Origin: Anaerolineales bacterium
GTDB taxonomy: Bacteria; Chloroflexota; Anaerolineae; Anaerolineales; DRMV01
NCBI GenBank assembly: GCA_027053355.1
Contig: JALUDX010000004.1
Location: 30,537-66,659 of the forward strand
Reading direction: 5' to 3'
DNA: 36,123 nucleotides
Below the pieces are notes generated by a model. That model had not been told where the DNA came from and made no database searches. It saw nothing but the letters and a program-made list of their open reading frames with translations. Position numbers and translations under genes: made by a program. Positions 1 to 9,100 of this stretch are shown one piece after another; the first letter of the stretch is position 1, and each line of letters begins with the position of its first letter.

Positions 1-355
1 TCGCCCCTACGGGCTGAAGGCTGCGGCTGACGCCGTTTTCCCATTTAGGCAAAAAGAGGCGTCGCACTCGTGCCTACAACCGGCCCAATTAGATGCAATT
101 GCCCTGACCCAAAAGTCATCGTTGACACCTCCCCGTTGCTGTGCCCCGCGCAGGCCATAGGGCGCAGCGGCGCTGCGCCCCTACAATCATGCGTGTGGGC
201 GTGGTGTTTTGTAAGGGCGAACGGCCGTTCGCCCCTACGGGCTGAAGGCTGCGGCTGACGCCGTTTTCCCATTTAGGCAAAAAGAGGCGTCGCACTCGTG
301 CCTACAACCGGCCCAATTAGATGCAATTGCCCTGACCCAAAAGTCATCGTTGACA
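1..355. repeat. 127-bp direct duplication, period 228 bp
   Basis: Bases 1-127 recur at 229-355, apparently without a mismatch. Both copies run from CGCCCCTACGGGC through a stretch ending in TTGACA. The 101-bp spacer holds two palindromes. The left copy may extend beyond the window edge. I see no convincing gene in 1-441. Confidence 0.9.
160..238. repeat. two REP-like palindromes ending in CGCCCCTAC
   Basis: GGGCGCAGCG/CGCTGCGCCC around a single G lies at 160-180. A perfect 20-bp palindrome (GGGCGAACGG/CCGTTCGCCC) lies at 215-234 and extends with one mismatch to 211-238. Both are followed by CTAC, as is a related hairpin at 31038-31061. Confidence 0.75.
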
Positions 356-377
356 AACGGCCAAGAAGTGAGATAAT
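350..377 (+). promoter_or_regulatory. sigma-70-type promoter of the lipoprotein gene
   Basis: A perfect -35 box TTGACA (350-355) is followed after 16 bp by GATAAT (372-377). The -35 is the last part of the duplicated segment, while the -10 lies in unique sequence. The copy of TTGACA at 122-127 has no matching -10. The gene starts 65 bp downstream behind AAAGGAGG (427-434 region). Confidence 0.7.
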
Positions 378-441
378 GGAAATGGCCCGCACGCAGCGGG
401 CAATTCCATTTCCTCAACGACCGAAACAAAGGAGGTAGGCT

Positions 442-1602
442 ATGCTTGCGCGACATCGATGGCTTTATTTTGCCCTTGGGATAACCGTGGCGCTGGTTTT
501 GGGGGCGTGCAGTTTATTCAATCTCGTCCGCCAGGCGCAAGAAACCCTGCCCACGGCAGAAGCCCTGGCTACCGCAGTGGCCCCCACCATCCAGGCCGCG
601 GCCTCGGCACTCCCTCAGCCCACAGAAGCCGCCACGGCTCCCGCCCTTACGCCCACCGCGCAAGGCGCGGAAGCGCAAAACAACGACGATTTTTCCTTTC
701 CCGAGGCGAAATCTGCCAAATTCCAACGCTTTCGCGAGCAAATGCAATACCGGGTGAGCCTGCCAAAACTTTCGCAGCAAAAGGTAGTCGAAATTGTTAC
801 CGATGTGGTCAGCGGCCAGGGGCAGCATCAAATCATGAAAGTGGATGGAAAACTCGCATGGGAAACAATTACGACTGCCGAGCATACTTGGTTCCGCGGC
901 GAAGACGGCAATTGGACGATGTTGAACGTCGGCAATGCGATGGGTGAACTGACCGATACCGCCATGGGGCTATTGGTCGCCCCCCCTGTATGGAGTACCG
1001 ATATGGAAGCCGACGGCACCGTGGAAGTCAATGGCCTCTCGGCCAAGCGTTACCATTTTGAGACAAATCAACCCGCACTGCTGAATTCAGGGGATTGGGA
1101 AGGCGTGGTTTCTGGCTTGGACGCGGCAGCAGACATTACCAACGTGCGTATCCAACACATCACCGGCGAAATCGACGCCTTAGACGACCATACCATTGTG
1201 CGGATGACCTACCACATCACCGGCGAGGCCGATTATCAGGGGCAGAAGACCCCGCTGGAGGTGGATTTCACGTTCGAAGTTAGCCACATCAACGACCCGG
1301 CCATCAAAGTGGAACCCCCGGCAGAGGCTCAGGCCAAGGCGCCGTTGCCCCTGCCGCCCGGCGCTCAGTTGCAAGGCAGCGTGGCGACCATGCAGATGTA
1401 TTCTATCCCCAAGATGAAAGCCCAAGAGGTATTGCAGTTTTTTGAACAGACCTTGCCTTCCCAAGGGTACACCATTACCCAAAAAATGGGCGATAGCAAC
1501 CAAGGATGGTTGCTCACGGTCAAGACCCCTGAAGGGAAATCTTATCACGTCAAATTTGCCGACAACGCGCAAGGAGACACGGACTTGGTGATCCTGCCGT
1601 AG
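442..1602 (+). CDS. Putative secreted lipoprotein, LolA/LppX-like
   Basis: 386 aa. The start follows a strong AAAGGAGG site. The N-terminus is a type II signal peptide: basic MLARHR, a hydrophobic stretch, and lipobox LGAC with Cys23 as the predicted acylated residue. A Thr/Pro/Ala-rich low-complexity linker (about 35-75) is typical of Gram-positive-style surface lipoproteins. The remainder (about 80-295) is beta-rich, with paired 'HITGE' segments; in spacing it recalls LolA/LppX-type lipid-binding folds, but this is only a resemblance. A short C-terminal module (about 305-386) follows a proline linker. The gene is monocistronic, with its own promoter and terminator. The function is unknown; a role in envelope lipid or lipoprotein handling is inference. 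Confidence 0.8.
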   Translation: MLARHRWLYFALGITVALVLGACSLFNLVRQAQETLPTAEALATAVAPTIQAAASALPQPTEAATAPALTPTAQGAEAQNNDDFSFPEAKSAKFQRFREQMQYRVSLPKLSQQKVVEIVTDVVSGQGQHQIMKVDGKLAWETITTAEHTWFRGEDGNWTMLNVGNAMGELTDTAMGLLVAPPVWSTDMEADGTVEVNGLSAKRYHFETNQPALLNSGDWEGVVSGLDAAADITNVRIQHITGEIDALDDHTIVRMTYHITGEADYQGQKTPLEVDFTFEVSHINDPAIKVEPPAEAQAKAPLPLPPGAQLQGSVATMQMYSIPKMKAQEVLQFFEQTLPSQGYTITQKMGDSNQGWLLTVKTPEGKSYHVKFADNAQGDTDLVILP

Positions 1603-1625
1603 GGATGGCAAAGGCCGTAAGCCGT

Positions 1626-1668
1626 GCGCCGAGTGGGTAGAGGAAAGCCCCTCGGCGCTTTTGTTTTT
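1626..1668 (+). terminator. Rho-independent terminator of the lipoprotein gene
   Basis: GCGCCGAG (1626-1633) pairs with CTCGGCGC (1651-1658), with an inner GGG/CCC extension, followed by TTTTGTTTTT. It lies 24 bp after the stop codon. Confidence 0.85.
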
Positions 1669-1764
1669 GGGGTGGTCATGGTTCAAACCACCGAGATTAC
1701 GCGAAAAAACATCCACAGATTTTACAGATGAGCACCGATGGAGCGAAAAATGCTTTCCGCCAGC

Positions 1765-2006
1765 GTAACGGTTCAGCCTTTGGAAAACAGCCCCCGGATG
1801 AACGCGGATGATGGCGGATGGACGCGGATTTTAGAGCGCCGAGGCGTCGGGAGAGGCGCCTGAGGAACCAAGCAACCAGCCTTCCACCCTTTAGCCCCTC
1901 ACCTCTTCCCGCATCCCGCATCACGCCTTGACTTCCCACTTTCTGTGTCTTCTGTGGTTTTCTATCTGCGCTATCTGCAGCATCTCTTCGAGGCTGAACA
2001 AAGTTG
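1765..2006. mobile_element. MITE-like repeat element, full-length copy
   Basis: The left end is GTAACGGTTCAGCCT (1765-1779) and the right end is AGGCTGAACA plus AAGTTGC (1991-2007), an imperfect inverted repeat. Inside are CGGATGAACGCGGATGATGG (about 1797-1816) and, near the other end, CTTCTGTGGTTTTCTA. The same blocks occur in the same order, in opposite orientation, at 16823-17015. No transposase and no clear target-site duplication is visible, so it would be non-autonomous. The whole 1603-2149 gap is otherwise non-coding. Confidence 0.65.
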
Positions 2007-2069
2007 CCTACCAACGACCTTTGCCCGTTCCCAGGGTTGCTTTTTAGAAGGAAGGACGCCAGCAACCAA

Positions 2070-2078
2070 TGGTATAAT
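2070..2078 (+). promoter_or_regulatory. Extended -10 promoter of the yebC operon
   Basis: TGGTATAAT combines a perfect TATAAT (2073-2078) with the TGn extension. No good -35 is seen at 16-18 bp. The same nonamer precedes alaS and rpsO. Confidence 0.6.
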
Positions 2079-2149
2079 CAAAATATCATCAGCAAACAAG
2101 ACGCACAGGGGCCGCCCCTCGCGCGTTGATTTTTCGAGAGGAGTTGGGT

Positions 2150-2902
2150 ATGTCTGGACATTCCAAATGGTCGACCATCAAACGTAAAAAAGCCGCAGAA
2201 GATGCCAAGCGGGGCAAAATTTTCACCCGGCTGGCACGCGAAATCACTTTGGCTGCCCGCGAAGGGGGCGGCGACCCAGAGGCCAACGTCCGTTTGCGAC
2301 TGGCAATTGAGCGGGCGAAGGCTGCCAATATGCCGAAGGACAACATCGAACGAGCGATCAAACGCGGCACCGGCGAAGACAAAGAAGGCGGCAGTTTCGA
2401 GGAAATTTATTACGAGGGTTACGCCCCCCATGGCGTGGCTTTGATGATTTATTGCGTCACCGACAACCGCAATCGCACCGTCTCCGACGTGCGCCATATC
2501 CTCAACCGTTATGGCGGCAGTTTGGGCGAAGGCGGCTCGGTGGCCTGGCAGTTCAAGCGCATGGCTTATTTTGCCCTCCCCGCGGCGGGGCAAGATGCCG
2601 ACGCGATTTTCGAGTTGGCCGTCGAAGGCGGCGCCGACGATGTGAACTTCGAGGACGAGGTGATCGAGATCGTCGGGCCTGTCGATTCGTTCAAGACCAT
2701 CGGCGACCAGTTGCGCCTGGCCGGCATCCAGCCCGAGGAAGCCGGTATCAAGATGATCCCCACGCAGGAAATGAACCTCCCCACCGAGCAGGCGGTGCAG
2801 GTGCTCAAGGTCATCGAGGCTTTGGAGGAACTGGACGACGTGCAGGAGGTCTATTCCAACCTGAACATCAGCGACGAAGCGGTTGCTCAGATGACCGGGT
2901 AA
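2150..2902 (+). CDS. yebC: YebC/PmpR-family regulatory protein
   Basis: 250 aa, the normal family length. The start at MSGHSKW is set by AGAGGAG at 2137-2143 and by the family's conserved N-terminus (GHSKWSTIKRKKA, then KIFTRLAREI). The central YEGYAPHGVA and TDNRNRTVSDVRH motifs are diagnostic. YebC proteins bind DNA and act as transcription regulators, and some members resolve ribosome stalling at proline stretches; which role applies here cannot be told from sequence. It is first in an operon with ruvC (12-bp gap), ruvA and proC. The yebC-ruvC-ruvA order is common in bacteria. ruvB is not present in the window. Confidence 0.95.
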   Translation: MSGHSKWSTIKRKKAAEDAKRGKIFTRLAREITLAAREGGGDPEANVRLRLAIERAKAANMPKDNIERAIKRGTGEDKEGGSFEEIYYEGYAPHGVALMIYCVTDNRNRTVSDVRHILNRYGGSLGEGGSVAWQFKRMAYFALPAAGQDADAIFELAVEGGADDVNFEDEVIEIVGPVDSFKTIGDQLRLAGIQPEEAGIKMIPTQEMNLPTEQAVQVLKVIEALEELDDVQEVYSNLNISDEAVAQMTG

Positions 2903-2914
2903 AACCGCGAGATA

Positions 2915-3469
2915 GTGACGGTGTTGGTTCTTGGCATTGACCCCGGCACGGCCACGACCGGTTATGGCCTGGTAGAGGCGAGCGCAGATGGGCAGGTCGT
3001 GGCCGTCCATTATGGCGTGTTGACCACGCCGGCCGGTGCGGCTTTGCCCCAGCGGTTGCTGAGGTTGCACCGTGCCTTGCAGCAGTTGCTGGAGCAGTAC
3101 CAACCCCAGGCCGCGGCGGTAGAGAAGTTGTTTTTTCAGCGCAACGTGACCACCGCGATGAGCGTGGGCCAGGCGCGCGGGGTGGTGTTGCTCACCTTGG
3201 CCGCCCAGGGCTTGCCGGTGGCCGAATACACGCCCAACGAGGTCAAAGAGGCAATCACCGGTTACGGCAGCGCGGGGAAAAGCCAAATGCAGCGCATGGT
3301 GCAGATGTTGTTGAACCTGGAAACGCTGCCCCGCCCCGACGATGCCGCCGACGCGTTGGCCGTAGCCCTGTGCCACGCGCAATATCTGCGCTGGCAGGCG
3401 TCGGTCGACTGCCAGGAAAGCCCCTCGGCAGGCAGACCGACCCCTTTCCCCAAAAAGGATAGGCGATGA
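2915..3469 (+). CDS. ruvC: Crossover junction endodeoxyribonuclease RuvC
   Basis: 184 aa. RuvC is a dimeric Mg-dependent resolvase that nicks Holliday junctions symmetrically with RuvAB. The RNase H-like fold is recognisable: LGIDPGTATTGYG carries the first catalytic Asp, VEKLFFQRNVTTA the catalytic Glu, and RPDDAADALAVALCH the C-terminal Asp pair. The start is GTG at 2915, or GTG at 2921 (two residues shorter); neither has a strong Shine-Dalgarno, which suggests translational coupling to yebC. The C-terminal tail after about residue 160 is not conserved. The stop overlaps the ruvA start by 4 bp (ATGA). Confidence 0.96.
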   Translation: MTVLVLGIDPGTATTGYGLVEASADGQVVAVHYGVLTTPAGAALPQRLLRLHRALQQLLEQYQPQAAAVEKLFFQRNVTTAMSVGQARGVVLLTLAAQGLPVAEYTPNEVKEAITGYGSAGKSQMQRMVQMLLNLETLPRPDDAADALAVALCHAQYLRWQASVDCQESPSAGRPTPFPKKDRR

Positions 3470-4044
3470 TCGCCAGGCTGGAAGGCGTGCTGGTGGCCCG
3501 TGAGGGCGAACGCCTCACGCTGCAGGTGGGGCCGGTGGGGGTGTGGGTGTTCGTGCCCCGCCCTACCGCCGAGGCTGCCACCGTGGGGCAGCCTTTGCGC
3601 TTGTACACTTTTTTGGTGGTGCGCTCGGAGCAGATCGCCCTTTATGGCTTCGAGCAGGCCGAGGCGCGCGACTTGTTCGCCGTGCTGCTGGGTGTGAACG
3701 GCGTGGGGCCGCGGTTGGCGCTGGCCATTCTTTCCGCGCTCACCCCGGCTACCCTGCGGCGGGCCGTGGCTCACGAAGAGGTCGACGTGCTGCGGCGGGT
3801 GCCCGGCGTGGGCAAGCGCACCGCACAGAAAATTTTGCTCCACTTGCAAGACCGGCTGACCGCCGCGGAAACCTTAGAGGAAGTGGCCGCACTGCCTGAA
3901 GTGGACACGCAGGTGCTGGAAGCCCTCACCGCGTTGGGGTATAGCGTGGTCGAGGCGCAAACCGCGTTGCAGTCCCTGCCCCCTTCCGCCCCAGACGATG
4001 TGGAAACGCGCCTGCGTTTGGCGCTGCAATACTTTAGTCGGTAA
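3466..4044 (+). CDS. ruvA: Holliday junction DNA helicase subunit RuvA
   Basis: 192 aa, the usual size. RuvA forms a tetramer that binds the Holliday junction and loads the RuvB motor. An N-terminal OB-fold (MIARLEGVLVAREG..., about 1-62) is followed by two helix-hairpin-helix motifs: LLGVNGVGPRLALAILS and RRVPGVGKRTAQKILL. The C-terminal three-helix RuvB-contact domain follows a flexible linker and contains ALTALGYSVVEAQTAL. The start ATGA overlaps the ruvC stop, indicating coupled translation. The partner ruvB must lie elsewhere. Confidence 0.96.
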   Translation: MIARLEGVLVAREGERLTLQVGPVGVWVFVPRPTAEAATVGQPLRLYTFLVVRSEQIALYGFEQAEARDLFAVLLGVNGVGPRLALAILSALTPATLRRAVAHEEVDVLRRVPGVGKRTAQKILLHLQDRLTAAETLEEVAALPEVDTQVLEALTALGYSVVEAQTALQSLPPSAPDDVETRLRLALQYFSR

Positions 4045-4066
4045 CCCTATTTTCTTGGAGAGGATC

Positions 4067-4411
4067 ATGAACGAAGAAGCAACCCCCATCAGCGAAGTCG
4101 AAGAACAAACTTTCGCCGAAGCCGCAGCCGAAGAGGCTGCCACCTGGCACGACACGGCCAAAACCTTGCGTTTTGCCATGATCGCGCGCATTACCGCGCG
4201 GGTGGTGTTGGTGCTGGTTCTTATCGGTTTTGGTTATGTGACCTACGATGTCATCAAAACCGCGTCGATGATGCCGCAGCAAAACTTGTGGCGCAATTTG
4301 TTGGGGCAGTACCTGGCCTTTGTCTCTCTGGTGATGGCTGTGGTGGTCATGGAGGGCGTTGCCCATTTCTTGGAATTGCTGGTTGACATCGAAGAGAACA
4401 CGCGCAAATAA
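4067..4411 (+). CDS. Small two-TM membrane protein, unknown function
   Basis: 114 aa from the ATG preceded by TTGGAGAGG. The first 40 residues are very acidic (runs of Glu/Ala). Two hydrophobic segments follow, at about 45-66 (ITARVVLVLVLIGFGYVTYD) and 85-105 (LAFVSLVMAVVVMEGVAHFL), with a short loop between. This predicts a small inner-membrane protein. It sits 22 bp after ruvA and 2 bp before proC, so it belongs to the operon, but neither neighbour explains it. I do not recognise a family. Confidence 0.75.
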   Translation: MNEEATPISEVEEQTFAEAAAEEAATWHDTAKTLRFAMIARITARVVLVLVLIGFGYVTYDVIKTASMMPQQNLWRNLLGQYLAFVSLVMAVVVMEGVAHFLELLVDIEENTRK

Positions 4412-4413
4412 CC

Positions 4414-5265
4414 ATGACCGAGACATCTTCAAATACTTTGGCCTTCATTGGCCCCGGCACCATGGCCGAGGCCATGATTGCCGGTTTGCTGCGGCAGGGC
4501 GTGGCGACGCCTGAGCAAATCGTCGCCGCGGGGCCGCGGCGGCCGCGGTTGGAAGAACTGGCCCATCGTTACAACATCCGCACCAGCACCGACAACGCAG
4601 AGGCCGCCCGCAGCGCCGACGTGGTGGTGCTTTCGGTCAAGCCTCAGGTGTTGAAAAAGGTGTTGCCCGAACTGCACGGGCAACTGCGGGCTGAGGCCTT
4701 GGTGCTTTCTATCGTGGCCGGCGCGCCGATCGAGCGCTTGAGCGCAGGCCTGGCGCATCAGGCCGTTGTGCGCGCCATGCCCAATACGCCGGCCCAAATC
4801 GGCCAGGGCATTAGCGTGTGGACGGCTTCGGCCGCGGTTTCGGGCGCGCAGCGCGCCCGGGCCGAGCAGATCTTGGCCGCGCTGGGCGAAACGGTTTTCA
4901 TGGAAGACGAGGTGTACCTGAACATGGCCACCGCCCTGTCGGGCACCGGGCCGGCGTATGTGTTCTTGTTCATGGAAGCCTTGGTCGACGCGGGGGTGCA
5001 TTTGGGCTTCCCGCGGCGGGTGGCCGAGCACTTGGTGGTGCAGACCGTCAAAGGCTCGGCGGCCTATTACGAAATGCACCGTGGCGACGTGCATCTGGCG
5101 CATCTGCGCAACCAGGTGACCTCGCCGGGAGGTACGTCCGCGGCTGCGTTGTATTATCTGGAAAAGGCGGGCTTCCGCACGGCCATTTCGCGGGCGGTGT
5201 GGGCTGCCTATGAGCGGGCTTTGGCCCTGGCCCAGGGCGGCAAGCCCCAGCCGCCTAAGGGGTGA
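4414..5265 (+). CDS. proC: Pyrroline-5-carboxylate reductase
   Basis: 283 aa. It catalyses the last step of proline synthesis: NAD(P)H-dependent reduction of 1-pyrroline-5-carboxylate. The N-terminal Rossmann motif is LAFIGPGTMAEAMIAGLL. SVKPQVL and VRAMPNTPA are family signatures. The C-terminal dimerisation domain carries LSGTGPAYVFLFMEAL and LRNQVTSPGGTSAAAL. The start lies 2 bp after the preceding stop, with no separate Shine-Dalgarno apart from sequence inside the upstream gene, so translation is probably coupled. Last gene of the yebC operon, followed by a strong hairpin. If YebC here relieves stalling at prolines, linkage to proC would be a curious match, but that is speculation. Confidence 0.96.
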   Translation: MTETSSNTLAFIGPGTMAEAMIAGLLRQGVATPEQIVAAGPRRPRLEELAHRYNIRTSTDNAEAARSADVVVLSVKPQVLKKVLPELHGQLRAEALVLSIVAGAPIERLSAGLAHQAVVRAMPNTPAQIGQGISVWTASAAVSGAQRARAEQILAALGETVFMEDEVYLNMATALSGTGPAYVFLFMEALVDAGVHLGFPRRVAEHLVVQTVKGSAAYYEMHRGDVHLAHLRNQVTSPGGTSAAALYYLEKAGFRTAISRAVWAAYERALALAQGGKPQPPKG

Positions 5266-5313
5266 AATGCTTGGCGACCGATTTCCCCAGACTGAAGCGT
5301 GACGATTAAACTT

Positions 5314-5352
5314 CTGCGGCCTACCCGTTCCTTGGGTAGGCCGCAGGTTTTG
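5314..5352. terminator. Bidirectional terminator between proC and the SLH gene
   Basis: CTGCGGCCTACCC (5314-5326) pairs perfectly with GGGTAGGCCGCAG (5334-5346): a 13-bp stem with a 7-nt loop. It has TTTT after it and AAA before it, so it can serve the convergent genes on both strands. Just upstream, AGACTGAAGCGTGAC (5290-5304 region) resembles an end of the dispersed repeat family. Confidence 0.9.
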
Positions 5353-5366
5353 TGCCGCGCCGATTG

Positions 5367-6176
5367 CTACGGCAAGTCGAAGGCGCGGATGAGGAACACG
5401 GACATCTCCGCACGGGTCACGATTTGGTCAGGGTGGTAACTCCCGTCCGGGTAGCCTGAGGTGATACCCTCCACGGCCAGTTGTTCGATCCAGTCTTTGG
5501 CCCAGTGGTCGTCGGGCACGTCGCTGAAGCGGGAGTGTTCCGCCGCGGGCGGGGTGTAATCCGCCCCGTGTTCGGCCTTGAGCAGGAACGCGGCCATCTC
5601 GGCGCGGGTGACGCCGTTGTCGGGACGGTAGGTGCCGTCCGGGTAGCCCGAGGTGATGCCTGCGGCCTTGAGGGCTTCGATCCAATCTTCAGCCCAATGG
5701 CCAGCCGTGTCGGGGAAGGTAGGGTCGACGTCCGGCGGGGTGTAGGCTTCGGGGTAGTGCATGCCCTTGAGGAGGAAGACGGCCATCTGGGCGCGGGTTA
5801 CCTGGTCGTCGGGGCAGTAGCGCAGCGGGTCCGTGGCGCAGCCGGTGGTGATGCCGTTCCGGTACAGGCGGTTGATGTAGTTCACGGCCCAATGGTCGTC
5901 GGGGACGTCGACGAAGGCGTTGGTGAGCATGGCGCTAAAGGGCCAGAAGCCCCCGCTGAGGGCGTAATCGCCGCCCTGCATGGGGCCTCCGGCCTCGGCC
6001 TGGCCGGCGGTGCCGCTCAGGTTGAAATCACCACCCTGGCTGACGCCGCCGCCCCCGGCCGCCCGACCGCGCCAGAAAATCCAGCCGTCGGTCTCGGCCA
6101 GTTGGGTGGCCCAGGTCATGGCCGCCAGGCCGAGAAGGGCCAGCAGGGCAAGGAGAAGGAGGAGATGGCGTTTCAT
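5367..6176 (-). CDS. SLH-domain cell-surface protein
   Basis: 269 aa. A signal peptide (MKRHLLLLLALLALLGLAAMT, cleavage probably after WATQ or nearby) precedes a Gly-rich module with two related segments: GGDFNLSGTAGQ and GGDYALSGGFWPF. Three SLH domains follow (about 90-145, 150-205, 212-269), each with the ITxGYPDGxYxP and VTRAEMAxFL pattern. SLH domains anchor proteins to pyruvylated secondary cell-wall polymer. The ATG is 2 bp after the stop of the upstream giant gene, and its ribosome site GGAAGGAGGGG is the last coding sequence of that gene, so translation is coupled. It probably helps attach or organise the beta-roll protein at the surface; this is inference from coupling. Confidence 0.9.
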   Translation of the reverse strand: MKRHLLLLLALLALLGLAAMTWATQLAETDGWIFWRGRAAGGGGVSQGGDFNLSGTAGQAEAGGPMQGGDYALSGGFWPFSAMLTNAFVDVPDDHWAVNYINRLYRNGITTGCATDPLRYCPDDQVTRAQMAVFLLKGMHYPEAYTPPDVDPTFPDTAGHWAEDWIEALKAAGITSGYPDGTYRPDNGVTRAEMAAFLLKAEHGADYTPPAAEHSRFSDVPDDHWAKDWIEQLAVEGITSGYPDGSYHPDQIVTRAEMSVFLIRAFDLP

Positions 6177-6178
6177 GG

Positions 6179-9100
6179 CTACCCCTCCTTCCGCTGCCGC
6201 CTCAGCACAAGGGCGAGGCCGAGCAGCAGCACCGCGCCGGGGAGCAAGCCGGAGGAAACAGGGGAGGCCGGCGAGCCGCCCCGCTCCAACGCGGTGAGCC
6301 GCTCGTTCATGCTTTCCAGTTGTTCCTGCTGGCTGGTCAGTTGCGCCTTGAGGGTTGCATTTTCCTTCTCCAGTTGCTCGATGCGGGCGGCCTGCTGCTG
6401 GTTTTCGGCGTACAGCCCCTGGATGGCGGCAAAGGAGACGCCCACCGCATCTTCCATGTTGATGCCCCGGTTGGTCTCGCCATAGCCGAAGGCCGCGTAG
6501 AAGTCCTGCGCCACCGGGCCGAGGTGGCGGATGCCGGGGGCCTGGTTCTTGATGTGGTATTCACGCACGGGCATGGCAGCCAACCGCTCCAGCAAATTTT
6601 CCTCGTCCACAGGCGTAAAGTTTTCCTTGGTAGCGCGGTCGCTGACCGCCGTCCAGGAGTTGGCGCCGGAAGGCAGGTACACACCGGTGCTGAGATCAGC
6701 GCTGGTGTAGATGTAGAACCCGCCGGTGGAGCGGAAGAGGGTGCGGTTGTCGTCGTTGCAGGCCAGAGGGTGATTGGTGTCTTCGTTACTGTCGCCCCAG
6801 ACGAAGCAGCCGTTGTTGTTAGCCTGGGCGTGATACCCGGCGGCGAAACTGTAGTCGCCGGCCGCGGTGTTCCCACTACCACCTGGTACCGTGGCCGCAT
6901 TGCCGCTAGCGGTATTGCCCTCGCCGCCGCCTACCGTCGCATGAAGAGCTGAGGCCTGGTTGCCCTCGCCGCCGCCCACTGTGGCAGCGTTACCGCTGGC
7001 CGTGTTACCGCCACCGCCAGCCACCGTGGCACCATCACCGCTGGCGGTGTTGCTCCTGCCGCCGGCCACCGTGGACATATTGCCGCTGGCGGTGTTGCCT
7101 ATGCCGCCGGCTACCGTGGCATGAGAAGCCGTGGCCTGGTTGCTCTCGCCGCCGCCGATGAAGGCGTGATCGCCATGTGCGGCAATGGTGTTGCTCTGCC
7201 CGCCGGCGATGGCCGCGTATTGGGCCGCGATGGGGTTGTCCGGGTCCGTGGTGGCATCGGCCTGGATGGTGTTGTCCTTGCCGCCGGCGATGGTGGCGTA
7301 GTCGGCCGCGATGGTGGTGTTGGTGTCGTTATCGGTGCTCTGCTGGATGGCGTTGCCATAGCCGCCGGCAATGGTGGACGCCGCGGCCTGAGCCTCATTG
7401 CCGTCATGGTTGGAGCCGTCCCAGCCACCGCCGCCTACGAACGCGCCTGCGCCGCTGGCGACATTTGTCCGGCCACCGGCCACTGTGGCATAACCGCCGC
7501 TGGCGATGTTCCAACCGCCGCCGCCTACCGCGGCCTCTCCGCCGCTGGCGGTGTTGCTCAGGCCACCGGCCACCGTGGCTTCATAGCCGCTGGCGGTGTT
7601 GTGATAGCCGCCGGCCACCGCGGCATAACCGCCGCTGGCAGTATTACCGTTGCCGCCGCCTACTGCGGCATGCTCGGCGCTGGCGACGTTGCTCTCGCCG
7701 CCAGCCACCGTGGTGTAAGAAGCCGTGGCCTGGTTGCTCTGGCCGCCGCCGATGAAGGCGTGACCACCGGCCGGGGCAATGGTGTTGCCTTCGCCACCGG
7801 CGATAGCCGCGTACTGGGCCGCGATGGGGTTGTCCGGATCCGTGGTGGCGTCGGCCTGGATGGCGTTGCCCTTGCCGCCGGCGATGGTCGCGTAGTCGGC
7901 AGCGATGGTGGTGTTGGTGTCGTTATCGGTGCTCTGCTGGATGGCGTTGCCATAGCCGCCGGCGATGGTAGATGCCGTGGCCTGGGCCTCATTGCCGTCC
8001 CAGTTGGAGCCGTCCCAGCCGCCGCCGCCGACGAAAGCGCCCGCGCCGCTGGCGGTGTTGCCTATGCCACCGGCCACCGTGGCGTAGTAGCCGCTGGCGG
8101 TGTTGCCCCCGCCGCCGCCCACCATGGCGTAGTCGCCGCTGGCGGTGTTGTCATCGCCGCCGCCCACCGCAGCCCGGTCGCCGCTGGCGGTGTTGCTATA
8201 GCCGCCGGCCACCGTGGCATAACCGCCACTGGCCTGATTCTCCTCGCCGCCGCCCACCGCAGCCCGATTGCCGCTGGCCGCGTTGATTGCGCCGCCGGCC
8301 ACCGTGGCGTAGGGGCTGCTGGCGGAGTTGAGGGCGCCGCCGGCCACCGTGGCACCCCAGCCGCCGCTGGCGTCGTTGTAATAGCCGCCGCCCACCGTAC
8401 CGTAGTTCGCCGTAACCTGGTTAGGATAATCTTTCAGCCCACCACCAGCGATGGTAGCGCCTACCACGCCGTCGGCCACGCTGTTGCCGCTCCAGCCACC
8501 GATGATGTTGGGGGCGTCGTCGCTGTCAGTGGGCTCAATGCGCAGCGCCCGCTGGCCGTTCACCTTGACCACCAGGGGCTGGTTGTCGGTGGTGCCGAGG
8601 AAGTCGGTGCCGGGGTTGGTGCTCGCGTTGCCCGTCAGGGACCAGAAGGTGGTGGTGTCCTGGTCGTTGGCGCACACCCACTGGCTGCCGTTCCAACTGG
8701 CGATCTGCCCGTTGGCGCATCCCTGCGGCAACTGATAGGGCGTGGTGATGCTAAAGGCGCCGTCGTTCAGCGCCAACCCGGTGCCCGCGGTGTAGGTGGT
8801 GTCGTCATCGGCCTCGCACACCACCGTGCCGTCTTCGTTCACCACCCGGATGGACGAGCCTTCGGGGCACGTGCCGCTCACCCGCCGCTGCAGGTAAGTG
8901 GTGTCCGCGCTCAGGGTCACATCGCCGCTGTCGCCGCCGCCGGTGAGCCCCGTGCCCGCGTTCACCGCCGTGATGTCGCCCGTACCCGCGTCGGCGCACA
9001 CCCATTGGCTGCCATCCCAACTGGGCACCTGCCCGTTGGCGCATTCCTGCGGCAGTTGGTAGGAGGGTGCAATGCCAAGGGTCACATCGCCGCTGTCGCC

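Noticed and set aside
2078-3382. 434-codon frame opposite yebC-ruvC
   Set aside because: Shadow of two well-identified genes and spans their junction.
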